The notes under the pieces are model-generated. The model was not told where the DNA came from. It searched no databases and saw only the letters and a list, made by a program, of their open reading frames with translations. This document shows positions 7,759-17,173 of a DNA stretch of 20,075 bases, piece by piece. The number at the start of each line of letters is the position of its first letter. Position 1 is the first letter of the stretch. A program made the position numbers and the translations under genes. Location: the NCBI GenBank assembly GCA_032718475.1, contig JAUCBJ010002464.1:1-20075 (forward strand). The letters run 5' to 3'. This stretch comes from Nemertoderma westbladi (Eukaryota > Xenacoelomorpha > Nemertodermatida > Nemertodermatidae).

Positions 7759-8346
7759 ATGGGGATATTTTTATTAATTTTCATTATAATTCGCCTTGCA
7801 ATGTGTCTGAAGTTCAATGGGTATGAATTCATCGAAACCAATGGTTCTAAATTGAATAGAACGTTTGTAAACGACGATAGAGACCTTATCAGGCTGAGAG
7901 TTTATTTAATCGACATTCCAATCAATATCACGGGTAGCGTTGTTCAGATACAAATTGTGGGTTTGTTTGATAATAATGAACGAGTTACTCTAACTTCCTT
8001 GGGGGAGGAAAAGGATATTTGCACGTATGAGAACAAAACCGTCTTCGACTGTAATGGATGGAACATAACAAAGTTTTATAAAGATTCCGCAGGATATATA
8101 ACTGTTGGGATAAATATTCCCAACAGTGACAAAATACCCAGGAAATTGGACGTTGGAATATCTTATTCGGTAATCGGTAAGGAACGCAGGGAGTTAGATG
8201 ATAACGATATTGTGAACGGTGGAGGTGAGGTTACAGATGGTGAATATGATGTGGTTGATAGTGACACAGTGTCGATTACCTTGTCACAAAGCGGAGACGA
8301 CAATGCGGGTAGGTTGTCTACCGGTATCGGGGTATCGGTACTTTAG
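7759..8346 (+). CDS. Predicted secreted glycoprotein, 195 aa, unknown family
   Basis: I do not recognise the family. The ATG at 7759 has a good animal start context (A at -3, G at +4). Seen: a hydrophobic leader MGIFLLIFIIIRLAMC (residues 1-16) fitting a signal peptide, then a mature region of short beta-like stretches. N-glycosylation sequons lie at Asn33 (NRT), Asn56 (NIT), Asn92 (NKT) and Asn102 (NIT). Only two cysteines lie beyond the leader, Cys88 and Cys98, ten residues apart and a possible disulfide. An acidic stretch (about 145-170) is followed by a Ser/Thr/Gly-rich end. There is no transmembrane segment after the leader. Unlike neighbouring frames it has no stops and is not a shadow of a LINE. 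It may be a complete intronless gene, or a first exon with a donor near the end (GGTATC and GGTACT words occur there). Confidence 0.55.
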   Translation: MGIFLLIFIIIRLAMCLKFNGYEFIETNGSKLNRTFVNDDRDLIRLRVYLIDIPINITGSVVQIQIVGLFDNNERVTLTSLGEEKDICTYENKTVFDCNGWNITKFYKDSAGYITVGINIPNSDKIPRKLDVGISYSVIGKERRELDDNDIVNGGGEVTDGEYDVVDSDTVSITLSQSGDDNAGRLSTGIGVSVL

Positions 8347-8374
8347 GTTTAGGTTCAGAATCTATAAAAATATA

Positions 8375-8380
8375 ATTAAA
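8375..8380 (+). promoter_or_regulatory. Possible poly(A) signal (ATTAAA variant)
   Basis: ATTAAA 28 bp after the stop of the secreted-protein frame. It is the commonest variant of AATAAA, but the region is AT-rich, so the signal is weak evidence. Confidence 0.28.
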
Positions 8381-8860
8381 TATCATTTATAAGGAACCTG
8401 CCTATTAATAGGCCAGGGTAGTTCTTGTCAAGAGTTGAGCCGTTCAAAAACACGATGTGATTGTGTGTGTGTGTGTATATGTCACTGAAAAATAGCGGTT
8501 TTGAAAATTCGAATCGAATTTCACCGATTTCAACTCGTCGAGTATGGACCAACTTTTTTATTTGGGCTATTCAGTCATTTGAGCAACATATTTGAGCCTC
8601 AGAATCTTTTCAAATATCGCCAATCTCGCACAGAACGTCGCCAAAATTTGTTAGTCCGGCAAAAAACGCACAAATTCATCTAAAAGAGTAAATTATTGGT
8701 TGCAGAATAATATGATTCAACTAGAAAAGCCAGCCAGCTGGCTGTAAGGAGACCGTCCATATAGACAAACGTAGTGTAATTGGGTCCCTCATCATTCATT
8801 ATCATCAACCTATAAAACATTTGAACGGCCCAGTGCTTACAATGATATTCCCATAGGATT
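8381..8860. other. Gap without a supported gene
   Basis: Contains a short (TG)n run at 8462-8476 and the self-complementary word CCAGCCAGCTGGCTG near 8730. A 60-codon plus-strand frame (8501-8683) has no recognisable feature and no supporting context. Confidence 0.5.
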
Positions 8861-8899
8861 CACTGGGAAGAGTTATTCATCTGGTGGGGTAATACATTA
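8861..8899 (+). repeat. Left arm of a 39-bp inverted repeat pair
   Basis: Starts CACTGGGAAGAG and includes CTGGTGGGGTAATACATTA. The reverse complement of 10139-10177 matches it at 36 of 39 positions. The arms diverge abruptly on both sides. Confidence 0.75.
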
Positions 8900-8964
8900 G
8901 GCCTATACAAACTTACAGTTGATGTTTGTACATTAGGCCTATACAAACTTACAGTTGATGTTTG
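8893..8964. repeat. Perfect 36-bp tandem duplication (two copies)
   Basis: The unit begins TACATTAGGCCTATACAAAC and ends GTTGATGTTTG. Copies are at 8893-8928 and 8929-8964 and appear identical, so the duplication is recent. It starts inside the left arm of the inverted repeat, at the TACATTA shared by both arms. Confidence 0.85.
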
Positions 8965-9848
8965 ATTACTGTCTGGGTTAGAGTGAGATAGTAATAAATT
9001 TGGCAAGTAATATACTTCTTTGCAGTTTGGGCTATCCATACAATAAATAGTAGTAGCTTACTAGGCCCACATGAGTACCAGCAGCTGGTGTTTCTATCGT
9101 TGAGTTGATGGCAATTTTCGTGTTTTCATTTTCGCGCACTCAGGGTAATGGTTTGAGGTGGAGGTTCGTTTAAAGCCAGCTTGCTGTCTCTCTAGTAATA
9201 TTAGGGATCTATGACAATAATTATTTACAGCATTTTGTCAGAAGTAGCACTTTTCAGTGTTATGACCCGAGTGTATTTATGTATTGAGCGAGCTCAGCGA
9301 TGGAGGTTTATATAAATAAACAAGGAATGTTTATAATAGCTAGTTCTTTATACATGTTTTTATATTTTAAAATATGTTATAGAACACGAATATTTATTTT
9401 TAGTAAAAATAGCTAACATTTACTAGACTAGACGATTCTGAAATGTAGCAAAAACTATTATAAAACTATTACTATAAAATTATTATAAATAATTTATCAT
9501 TTAATAAATTTTTTTTAAATTTTTAAACTGGCTAATGAAAAAAAAACTAGCTACCATAAAAAATATCATGCTACCATGTTAATTTCTTGCAATAAATATG
9601 AGCACAAATTAATTTAAGAAAATACTGCCACCTAATATAATAGCTATTTCTTTTATAAAAATATTTTTTGTCCGACTTTTATCCTCATTTTCGAGGAATA
9701 GTAGAATGTGCACATTCTAAAGAATAAAATAATAAAAAAAAATAAAAGTGAATTTTTAAAAGAAATTTTTTTTTTTTGGTAAATTGTTTTAGAAATTGTT
9801 CTAGAACATTTTCAAAAAGGAAAAATTACTACCCTGTATGTAAAATTT
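8965..9848. other. AT-rich stretch without a supported gene
   Basis: No frame of interest. 9340-9800 is very AT-rich with homopolymer runs. The 18-bp perfect palindrome TAGAATGTGCACATTCTA is at 9702-9719. Confidence 0.5.
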
Positions 9849-9870
9849 GAGGGGGTGTACGCGTACCCCT
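9849..9870. repeat. Palindrome resembling the ends of the TTAA element
   Basis: GAGGGGGTGTACGCGTACCC with AAAATTT just before it. The right end of the TTAA element reads AAAATTTT, six other bases, then a G-run, TGTA and a C-run, so the two look related. There is no TTAA next to it and no matching second end was found nearby. It could be a solo or decayed terminus, or coincidence. Confidence 0.35.
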
Positions 9871-9967
9871 TGTACCGCCTCAACTTTCATTCGAACCAAT
9901 ATGATGTCTGGGCCGAATAACTCAAAAATCTTGAGATTGACCTTGAAATCCACTTCAAGGTTACCTT

Positions 9968-10008
9968 GAAACTCAAGTTTTACCCTGACTAAGATTTTCT
10001 TGAGTTTC
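9968..10008. repeat. Hairpin with perfect 10-bp arms
   Basis: GAAACTCAAG (9968-9977) and CTTGAGTTTC (9999-10008), 21-nt loop. The area 9930-10080 is full of CTTGA/TCAAG words, including ACCTTGAA several times, so it may be a decayed foldback element within the pair of arms at 8861 and 10177. Confidence 0.6.
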
Positions 10009-10138
10009 AGTCAAGCGGGTAACGCAAAGCAATAGTTCGTCAAGATGGAACCTGAACCTTCAAGGGCTCACCTTGAGAATTAAAGATGGACGATACATGT
10101 CTATACAATAACATGCCTATACATGTTGTAGTAGTTTG

Positions 10139-10177
10139 TAATGTATTATCCCACCAGCTGAATAGCTCTTCCCAGTG
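10139..10177 (-). repeat. Right arm of the 39-bp inverted repeat pair
   Basis: The reverse complement matches 8861-8899 at 36 of 39 positions. Outer ends (CACTGGG) face outward on both sides, so 8861-10177 (1317 bp) has the layout of an element with terminal inverted repeats. I found no clear target duplication. Confidence 0.72.
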
Positions 10178-10369
10178 TGCTAACTAATAATACATTATTG
10201 TAGTATTGTGCCAACTTATGGGAAGTTGATGGTAGTTGGTGGTGGAAGGTTAATATAAAATAATGACAGAATGGTGATGGTGGTGGTGGTAGCCATTAGG
10301 GCTGTATACTGTAGCATATATTGATATGATATACAGATAATGATAACAGGGATAATGATACTACTAGGA

Positions 10370-11560
10370 TCAGCATGCTGCATTGCAGCTGCATTTTTGA
10401 GCATGCTGTGCCGGCTTGTCGACAAAATTGCGCCGCCACAACTCCATATCACCCATGACTAGATCATCCACATCTTCAAGGCCAGTGTCCTTTAAGATGC
10501 GTCTCAAGAAAGTGATGATTATGATGATCTAAGTACACGCGTAGAACATAGTCAACCATAATTATGAACAAGAATGGTGCAAGTGTGTCTCCTTGGAGGA
10601 TTCCCCATAATACTTCAAATGGTTCTGTGTCACCATCAACAGTCAACATCAACAAATGTTGCCAAACCATCGTATACTGATCTGATTGCTGCAATAATTT
10701 CATCAGGAATCCCATATAATGAAAGTATGCTGAACATACGTGAGCGAGAGACTGAATCAAAGGCCTTGAAGAAGTCAACAAAGATAACAGCCAGATAGAT
10801 ATGCCTGTCTTTCTTTTTTGATAACTCTTAAATTATCCTTCTGCAATAATTTCATCAGGAATCCCATATAATGAAAGTATGCTGAACATACGTGAGCGAG
10901 AGACTGAATCAAAGGCCTTGAAGAAGTCAACAAAGATAACAGCCAGATAGATATGCCTGTCTTTCTTTTTTGATAACTCTTAAATTATCCTTCTAAGTGC
11001 CAAAATGGGCTCCATGGTCCCACGACCTTTACAGAACCCATTCTGATTTCCAATGAGCAGTCTCTCAATGGGATCACTGATGCGATTTAATAGAATTCTA
11101 TTGTATAGCGATTGAGATCAATGAGACTCCCCGAAAAGAACCATAGTGTTAGGTTGCCCGTTTTTGGGAACTGGCACCAACTTATTTGTTTTCATTTCTT
11201 GTGGGACTCTTGTTGTTCTGTACATGTCTACTATGATGGGATACATGAGCTTTAAATACTCAGCTATTTTAAAGACCTCAGGGGGAACACCATCTACTCC
11301 ACTGGCATGATTGGTCTTAATGCTCTTTGCATCAGCCTTCATTTCTGCAAAGGAGATATCGCCAATGGGAATATCTGGGAGTACAGACTGAGACACTTAT
11401 TTCTATAAAGTTATCAGGCAATACCCTGTCATTATTGAGGAGCTTTTCAAAGTGGGCCTTCCAACCATTGAGGCGATCAGCTGGTGATTCTGCCTTAACG
11501 TTGGGAGTTGGTTGGCTTTTCCACCCAGTAAGCAAGTTGATCGATTTCCATGCCTGGGAT
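10370..11560 (-). pseudogene. LINE A copy 2 reverse transcriptase, broken
   Basis: Minus-strand motifs in order: GWKAHFEKLLNNDRVLPD, SGVDGVPPEV, KLVPVPKNG (fingers), NQNGFCKGRGTMEPILA, FVDFFKAFDSV (motif A, catalytic Asp) and GILQGDTLAPFLF (motif B). The catalytic motif C (a YADD-type box) and part of the palm are missing between about 10520 and 10490, where the sequence jumps to the tail MTFLRRIL / DTGLEDVDDL. Breaks: a frameshift near 11395 and the 152-bp tandem duplication at 10691-10994 (152 is not a multiple of 3). The ORF stop would be TGA at 10370-10372. Confidence 0.85.
10691..10994. repeat. Exact 152-bp tandem duplication inside the LINE A copy 2 RT
   Basis: Copies at 10691-10842 and 10843-10994, both starting GCAATAATTTCATCAGG and ending TTATCCTTCT, with no difference that I can see. 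A CTGCAA-type overlap at the edges suggests slippage or unequal exchange at short homology. It duplicates the motif A coding region (FVDFFKAFD). Confidence 0.92.
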
Positions 11561-11844
11561 TATTTAACTTGGTGAGTGGTGAGTATTAAATAGTTAACGG
11601 CAAAGACCCAGGTAATATAGCAGAGCTGGTGGAGCCTAGGTCAGCTGGTGGAGCCTAGGGGTGCGTTTTGTTACTCAATTATTTATAGTTGCTTTTTTTT
11701 TAATGGCTAATGTTTGTGGCCAGTAGATTGTAGCTATTAAAAACCACCGAGGTGGACAGTTACTTATCTTTTTACAGGACTTTGTAATTTTAAAAACAAT
11801 TAAAAAAAGAAAAAAAATTTAATTTTTGGAAGTAGATAGGGAAT
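11561..11844 (-). other. 3' region of LINE B
   Basis: Non-coding. It holds a 19-bp direct duplication AGCTGGTGGAGCCTAGGTC (11624-11659, period 19) and a small hairpin CCACC-GA-GGTGG at 11744-11755. Structured 3' ends are used by LINE reverse transcriptases to recognise their own RNA, so the hairpin may belong to that signal (inference). Confidence 0.55.
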
Positions 11845-14800
11845 TTAAAAGATGCATTCTCTAGGACTTAGGAAGGTTTGCTTTGTTTTCTTGAACTTGA
11901 TGTCAGCGGGGATTGAGTTCCAGATGGATGGGCCCTGGAAGCGAATAGAACGTTGGGAAGAATCAAGTCGGACTTTAGGAACTATGAAACCAGAGGTGGT
12001 AGCCAAGCGAGTGGAGTAGCCGTTGGATATTTTTTTGAAAATTTTACCTATGGGTGAATTGGTGGGAATTGTATTGTTGATAATATTGTACATAAGTGTA
12101 GCTGTTTGGTGATTGTAGAGTAGCGGAAGAGGTAAGATGGATAACGATTTATAGATAGTGTTTGATGATGATCGGTAGTGAGAAAATGTGATGCATCGGA
12201 TAATTTTGTTAATTTTGGTTCGTAAAGGTTTGAGAGAGGAGTGAAGGGTATTACCCCAAATTAAAATGCCATATAGTAAATAAGGATGGATTAGGGAGAA
12301 GTAAAGATTGCGTAGAATGTTTAGAGGAAATATATGACGAAGTTTATAGAATAAGCCACCAGTTTTCGTGATTTTCTTAATTATAGAGTTTATATGGAAT
12401 TTCCAAGATAGATTAAGTTGAAGTTTTAAAAGAGATGGGTTTACTATGGATTTGGATTGGGAAGTCAAGAGGGTTATATCGTCTGTTAGATATGAAGGTG
12501 AATTCGGTTTTAGTTAGGTTTAGTGAAAGTTTGTTGTCTGACAGCCAATCAGAGAGTGTATCGAGTTCAGAGTTAACGAAGTCAGCAAGTCGTAGTAGGT
12601 TAGTATCCATAGCGTATACGGTGGTGTCGTCAGCAAAGAGAGTAGCAAAAAGTCTAGTACTGTCAGGGAGATCATTCATATATAGGAGGAATAGGATAGG
12701 CGATAGTGTAGCACCCTGTGGTACTCCGGTCTGAATGGGGAGGTAGGAAGAGGTTTGGTCACCAATGTAAACTTGTTGGTAACAAGAAGATAGGTAGCTG
12801 GATAATAGTTGGAGTGGTATGCCCCGTATACCGTAGCAAGTGTGTTTTTGGAGAAGGATATCATGGTTTATGGTGTCGAAGGCTTTTTTTAAATCGATAT
12901 ATATAATGCAAGAGAAGTTTTTTTCGTCAAGGGATTCATGTAATTTTTCAACGACAGATAGTAGAGCCTGGGATGTGGATGTCTTTGGGCGGAAACCGAA
13001 TTGGAATGCGGAGAGGATTGAAAAGTAGGATAGTAATTGGGAGTTAATTATTTTTTCGAATATTTTGCTAAGGATAGACAGGAGCGAGATCGGGCAGTAG
13101 TTATTTAAATCAGAGTTGTTTCCTGATTTAAAAACAGGGATAACTATAGCTAATTTTAAAGAATCGGGGAAAAAACCGTGGGAAATAGATAGGTTAAATA
13201 AGTAACTGAGGATAATTGATAAAGGTTTGGCGGCCAGAGTAAGAAATCGCGTTGGAAAAGGGTCATTGAAAACGTGTGAGGATCTAGCTGTAGTAAATTA
13301 AATTCAACTTCAACAGGGGTGGTTTCAATTAATGATAACGAGTTGGGACAGGGTGTTATATGGCGAGTGGGGCGGCGAGGAGAGATAGGAATAGTGTTAG
13401 CAAGAAATTGGCCAATAGTAGATAAGTGGTTATTAAATAGAGCAGCTATACGAGCTGGGTCTGTAATAGTTTCGGTAGTAAGGTCGGTCTTAATTGTAAG
13501 CTTAGTCGGTAGTTTGGAGGAGTTATTTCTGTTTAGGGCGGAATTAATTATCATCCAAGTTTTCCTAATATTGCCGGAATTAGCCTTCAGTTGATTAGAG
13601 TAGTAAATTTTTTCAGCACTACAAAGGGCAGATGTTAATTGATTACGGTAAGTTGTAAATACGGAGTGATTATTACGAGATGGATTTTTAATATAGGCTC
13701 GGTATAGTTTATTTTTAGTAAGGGTACAATTGACAAGGTTTTCGGTCATCCAAGGTTTGAGTGGGGAAGATCGTGGTGGGACTAGAGTACAGGGTACGTG
13801 GGAGGAACAGATGGCAGAAAAGTCTTTGTGAAAGGTATCGAATCGGTCATTAGTGTTCAAATTGCTCTTAAGTGTAGTAGACCTCAGTGCATCTACCTCT
13901 GAGATGAATTTCGATTGGTTTAATTTTGAGTAGTCGAATTTAAATGTATTCTTAAGGTCGATGAAGGAAGATGTATATTTTTGGGGAATAATAAATGGAG
14001 GTTGGTGGTCACTGGTACCAATTTTAGAAGAAAAAGTGCCAGAACTAGTTGAGTGAGAAGTGATGTTGGTAAAAATCTGATCTATTGGAGATTCAGAGTG
14101 GATGGTACGGTCGGGTAGGTCAGAGTGAAAAATAGGTGTGGGATGGTTTATCAGTTGAACAAAGCTGTAAGAGGACATTAGATCAATATAGGAGGAGGAC
14201 TCAGTGTTCGGTTTTAGGAGGTTGATGTTCATGCCACCTGTAATAATTATGTCTTGATTGGTTCTGGAGAGGTTGGTAAGAGTAGAGTCTATTAGAGTTA
14301 GAAAGTCAGAATGGTTAACGGAATCTGGGCAATAAATTGTATCTATTATCAAGGGTTCCGAATTACGGGGGCGTTTAATTTTTACTCAGGTATTCTCAAG
14401 GCCAGTCAACTGGATCCCAGGACAACTATCGAAGTCAAGCTCATTAGAAACAAAAATAGCTGTACTACCGCGTTTTCTTTTTTTGCCATAAGAACGATAG
14501 GTTAAAAGTGGATTCTGGTATCCTGCAATTGTGATGAGGTTGAGAAGAGGATGATTGTCTGTAAGAAAAGTTTCTGAAAATGTAAGAACATCAAATTTAA
14601 GTTTAAGAGTTAAAAGAAAGTCTAGTAGGGCAGAATCATTTACCTTTTTTAGAGAAGAAAATTCATCATTAAATTGGGATTCAGTGAGTGTTCCTTTATC
14701 AAGTTTTATATTATTTAAATTTGAATCGGGATCAAGGTGGCTAAACGTTTGGTTGAGGATATCAGAATCAGTGAATGGAGTGTTATCAGCTAAATAAAAA

Positions 14801-15015
14801 ATATCAGTATCAGATGCAGGTACTAAAGAGAACGGGAATATTTCATGGGAGCAAAAACTACAAAAAACATCGTCGGATATAACATCCTGCAAGGAGAGAT
14901 GGGATCCACTTTGGTAGTGGTAGGAGTTGAAGCATAGTGTACACCTAATAAGTTTATCAGAATAAGTAAATGGGGAGAAACAAAACGCACAGGTGGGGGG
15001 ATACGATTGGGACAT
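11845..15015 (-). pseudogene. LINE B ORF2: PHD-like finger, APE endonuclease, reverse transcriptase
   Basis: About 1050 codons from the ATG at 15013-15015. The N-terminal zinc finger has Cys9, Cys12, Cys25, Cys28, His33, Cys52 and Cys55; a PHD finger would also have Cys at 36, here Ser. Endonuclease motifs: LTFSETFL, IIITGGMNINLL (normally GDMN: the catalytic Asp is Gly), SPIDQIF (normally DHIF) and TSDHQP. RT motifs: IPVFKSG, FQFGFRPK, IYIDLKKAFDTINH (A), TGVPQGATLSPILF (B) and FADDTTVYAM (C). The C-terminus is SIWNSIPADI. Breaks: TGA at 14386-14388 in otherwise continuous frame, a frameshift near 13265, and a small deletion plus frame change near 12430. Plus-strand frames across this region are shadows. 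Confidence 0.88.
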
Positions 15016-15439
15016 ATAAAGAAAATAAAGGCCTACTTAAACTGGAAAAGAAGAAGAGAAAATAGATTATTATTTAATGAGAATATAATGAGATGAATGC
15101 CAGTTCCCACAATACCAGACGGTATAGAGTAAAGTACAAGGTAAGTTCCTATAGACTTGACCAATATTTTATAAGAATGTACAACATAAATTTTACCGAT
15201 GATTTAAAATGAAGAAATATGAACAGATAAATGTCCAGATGAATCAACACCCATCAACTATGTACATTGTAATTTATAATAGTAGTCAAATTACATCAGC
15301 AGTATAAAATATAAGTTGATGGTCGTGGATGGTAACTTTCCATCACTAAAAGATGGATGAATTGGATATTAGTTATTCCATTCGTAGATTATTCGTAGGT
15401 ATTCATAGTTCTACTTGATCGGAAATATCAGGTCGTAAG
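15016..15439 (-). other. Spacer between LINE B ORF1 and ORF2
   Basis: AT-rich, no supported frame. Includes the inverted words GATGGTAACTTTCCATC near 15330. Confidence 0.4.
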
Positions 15440-16182
15440 ACTCAAGGCAGAGTGGCTTTGAATTTCGCAAGATCGGAAAGGGATACAATGGTGATCTATC
15501 TGTCAGTAGCTGAAACTTTGGTGAGAACAACCCCGTTGCGCGAATAAGCGGAATGAACGAGTTTATTCTTCTTTAGTTGTACAAGCGAACGTAAGATAGA
15601 AGCACAGTAGGCCGTTTAATTTTCTCCGATGTAGATGTTGTTAGATTTCTCTGTGTTGGGAGTTAAGATGTGTTTATTTTTTATAACCTCGTTCCGTTTT
15701 TGGCGGGAGACGAAGCGAACTATACAATCCCGTGGTTTAGTAGACTATCTCTTTCCGAGGTGGTGGGCGATATCTATGTCTTCTCTACAGATATTCTGTT
15801 GAGGACACGTTCGGTCGCGCCAACCTCTTCTTCAGGGATACCGTAGAAAATCACATTATACGAGCGGCTGTATTGCTCTAGATTGTCGATAAGCATCAGA
15901 TTTTTGTTCGGCTTTATGGTCGGCAGATATGATTGATTGATCGACTTTAGATAAAAGATCGTTTTTTTTATCTTCGAGATTGGTTAGGTTTTCTTCAATT
16001 AAGTGCACTTCTGGGAATAGAGCGTTTGTTTTGTCCTGATTAGCCTTGAGGGACTTTATGTCAGCCAGGAGCGCTGTTACCTCGCAGGTAAGAAATTTTA
16101 TAGCGGCAAGGAGCTCGGCATTGGTCTCGGGGTTTACAGGGCCCAGTTCGGTAACTGACGTCGTTTTGCGAGGAGGCGCCAT
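15440..16182 (-). pseudogene. LINE B ORF1: coiled coil plus RRM-like RNA-binding protein
   Basis: ATG at 16180-16182, starting MAPPRKTTSV. Residues about 20-85 are heptad-rich and charged (LLAAIKFLTCEVTALLADI, then LTNLEDKKNDLLSKV), fitting a coiled coil that would trimerise the protein. Beyond the break near 15860 the other frames read YNVIFYGIPEE, DIDIAHHLGKR, CIVRFVSRQKRNEV, SNNIYIGEN and RNGVVLTKVS. This is the RRM and C-terminal pattern of L1/CR1-type ORF1 proteins, which bind LINE RNA as nucleic-acid chaperones. At least three stops or frameshifts (near 15855, 15755 and 15632). End is approximate. Confidence 0.75.
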
Positions 16183-16394
16183 CCGTCAGTGTGATTAATC
16201 GGTGATTAATACAATTAGTTGGGGCAACGAAAACCAGTAGAATGAGTTTAATGCAGAGGTCAATGTTTAGGCTTTTACCTGTAGGTTAGAACTGGCACAG
16301 TCAGACAGTAAGCATTAGGCCATTTATAACAACAGCAGTAGCCTATAAGCAGTAGCCTAGTAGTTCCTAATAATAGTAGTAGTAGTTCCTAATA
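16183..16394 (-). other. 5' leader of LINE B
   Basis: Non-coding. The outermost part has TAGTTCCTAATAAT twice (16361-16374 and 16383-16396) separated by AGTAGTAG, just at the junction with LINE A. The second copy overlaps the junction itself. Confidence 0.5.
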
Positions 16395-16662
16395 ATTGCC
16401 TGCTGTTGTCAGCATCATTGATGGCATCAACCTGTTGGTTTATTAGCTCCTGTAGATTAACAGAGTACTACCTGTTCAGGGACCTAGATACAGCCTTAAC
16501 TGCATTCTTGGCTGCTGTAGTCTGTTTGAGTCGGGACTCTTTCTGCACCTTATAGATGTCATTTTGGCACTTCTGAATTTTGTGGTCAGTCCAGAGGGCC
16601 CTTTTTCTGTTTCGAGGGTATACAGGAACTGTTTTTGCAGCTGCTAACTTAACTGCTTCTGT
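16395..16662 (-). pseudogene. LINE A copy 2, linker between endonuclease and RT (upstream piece)
   Basis: The minus strand reads AAAKTVPVYPRNRKR, CQNDIYKVQKESRL, AAKNAVKAVSRSLNR and, past an in-frame TAG, YSVNLQELINQQVDAINDAD. It aligns with copy 1 at 3100-3380 and continues directly into 11560 once LINE B is removed. The TAG arises from CAG (copy 1 has Gln). Copy 2 ends at 16662 in the codons before AVKLAA. Confidence 0.85.
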
Positions 16663-17170
16663 AGAATTCGTAGGGACCAAATAATTTCCTACGAATCTTC
16701 GATCCACAAACTTAGTATAAACTAAAATTGCGATCTCAAATTCCTCCAGCAATATATATAATTTATTTCGAAATAAAAAACCCCGAAAACTAATTTTCTA
16801 TCGCAAAGCAAAGGAAAACGCTGGTCCAGGACTTCAATGTTATAGCACCTGTTACTATCACCTTTATAATTTACAGTAAGTGTAGATGCGAAATATCTAT
16901 TTATTAATTTTATAAGCCGAAAAATCCTGACTACAGACTGTTACCACATTAAAATATAAACCTAAATTTAAAATAGGCCAGAAATGTTTGAAACTCACCA
17001 GGATTCTATCCCTCCTTAGAAAACCGATTTCACAGTTCTAGAATGAATGATCTGTACTGTAACTACACTCTTGTTCTAGAATAGTACAAGTTATCTAAGT
17101 ATAATTTTCTTATCTACAGGTTATGCCCAATGGCTAAACTTGGCACATATTACAAATATCCCGTAGTTTT
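16663..17170. other. Gap without a supported gene
   Basis: Begins with a small hairpin, TTCGTAGG (16667-16674) and CCTACGAA (16688-16695), 13-nt loop, directly at the truncated end of LINE A copy 2. TTTATTTCGAAATAAA at 16762-16777 is a perfect palindrome. The rest is plain AT-rich sequence. Confidence 0.5.
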
Positions 17171-17173
17171 CTA

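Larger units (their letters stand above)
11561..16394 (-). mobile_element. LINE B, near-complete CR1/L2-like retrotransposon inserted in LINE A copy 2
   Basis: Minus-strand layout: a 5' leader (16394-16183), ORF1 (16182 to about 15440), a spacer (about 15440-15016), ORF2 (15015 to about 11845) and a 3' region (11844-11561). The two-ORF layout, a PHD-like finger at the ORF2 N-terminus, an APE endonuclease and an FADD RT place it with the CR1/L2 group of non-LTR elements. Insertion edges are set to within a few bases by the flanking LINE A sequence. ORF1 and ORF2 both carry stops and frameshifts, so it is not active. Confidence 0.87.
10359..16662 (-). mobile_element. LINE A copy 2, 5'-truncated, interrupted by LINE B
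   Basis: The 3' end matches copy 1 from TACTACTAGG (10359-10368; 821-830 in copy 1). LINE A sequence runs to 11560 (GCCTGGGAT), stops, and resumes at 16394-16395 (ATTGCCTGCTG), exactly where copy 1 reads GGGATGATTGCCTGC without interruption. The intervening 4.8 kb is LINE B. The copy ends at 16662, in the endonuclease-RT linker, so the endonuclease is missing: ordinary 5' truncation. It preserves RT finger and palm codons that copy 1 has lost, and it preserves the empty TTAA site. No clear target duplication was found. Confidence 0.85.

Noticed and set aside
8501-8683. 60-codon plus-strand frame after the secreted-protein gene
   Set aside because: No ATG start, no recognisable motif, and the length is expected by chance.
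10240-10360. GGTGGT/GATAAT-rich stretch considered as the 3' tail of LINE A copy 2
   Set aside because: Simple-sequence bias is present, but copy 1 has a different flank after TACTACTAGG, so the stretch belongs to the target, not the element.
10216-10452. 78-codon minus-strand frame
   Set aside because: Crosses the edge of LINE A copy 2 into flanking low-complexity DNA.
12435-13028. Plus-strand frames opposite LINE B ORF2
   Set aside because: Shadows. The minus strand carries clear RT motifs throughout.
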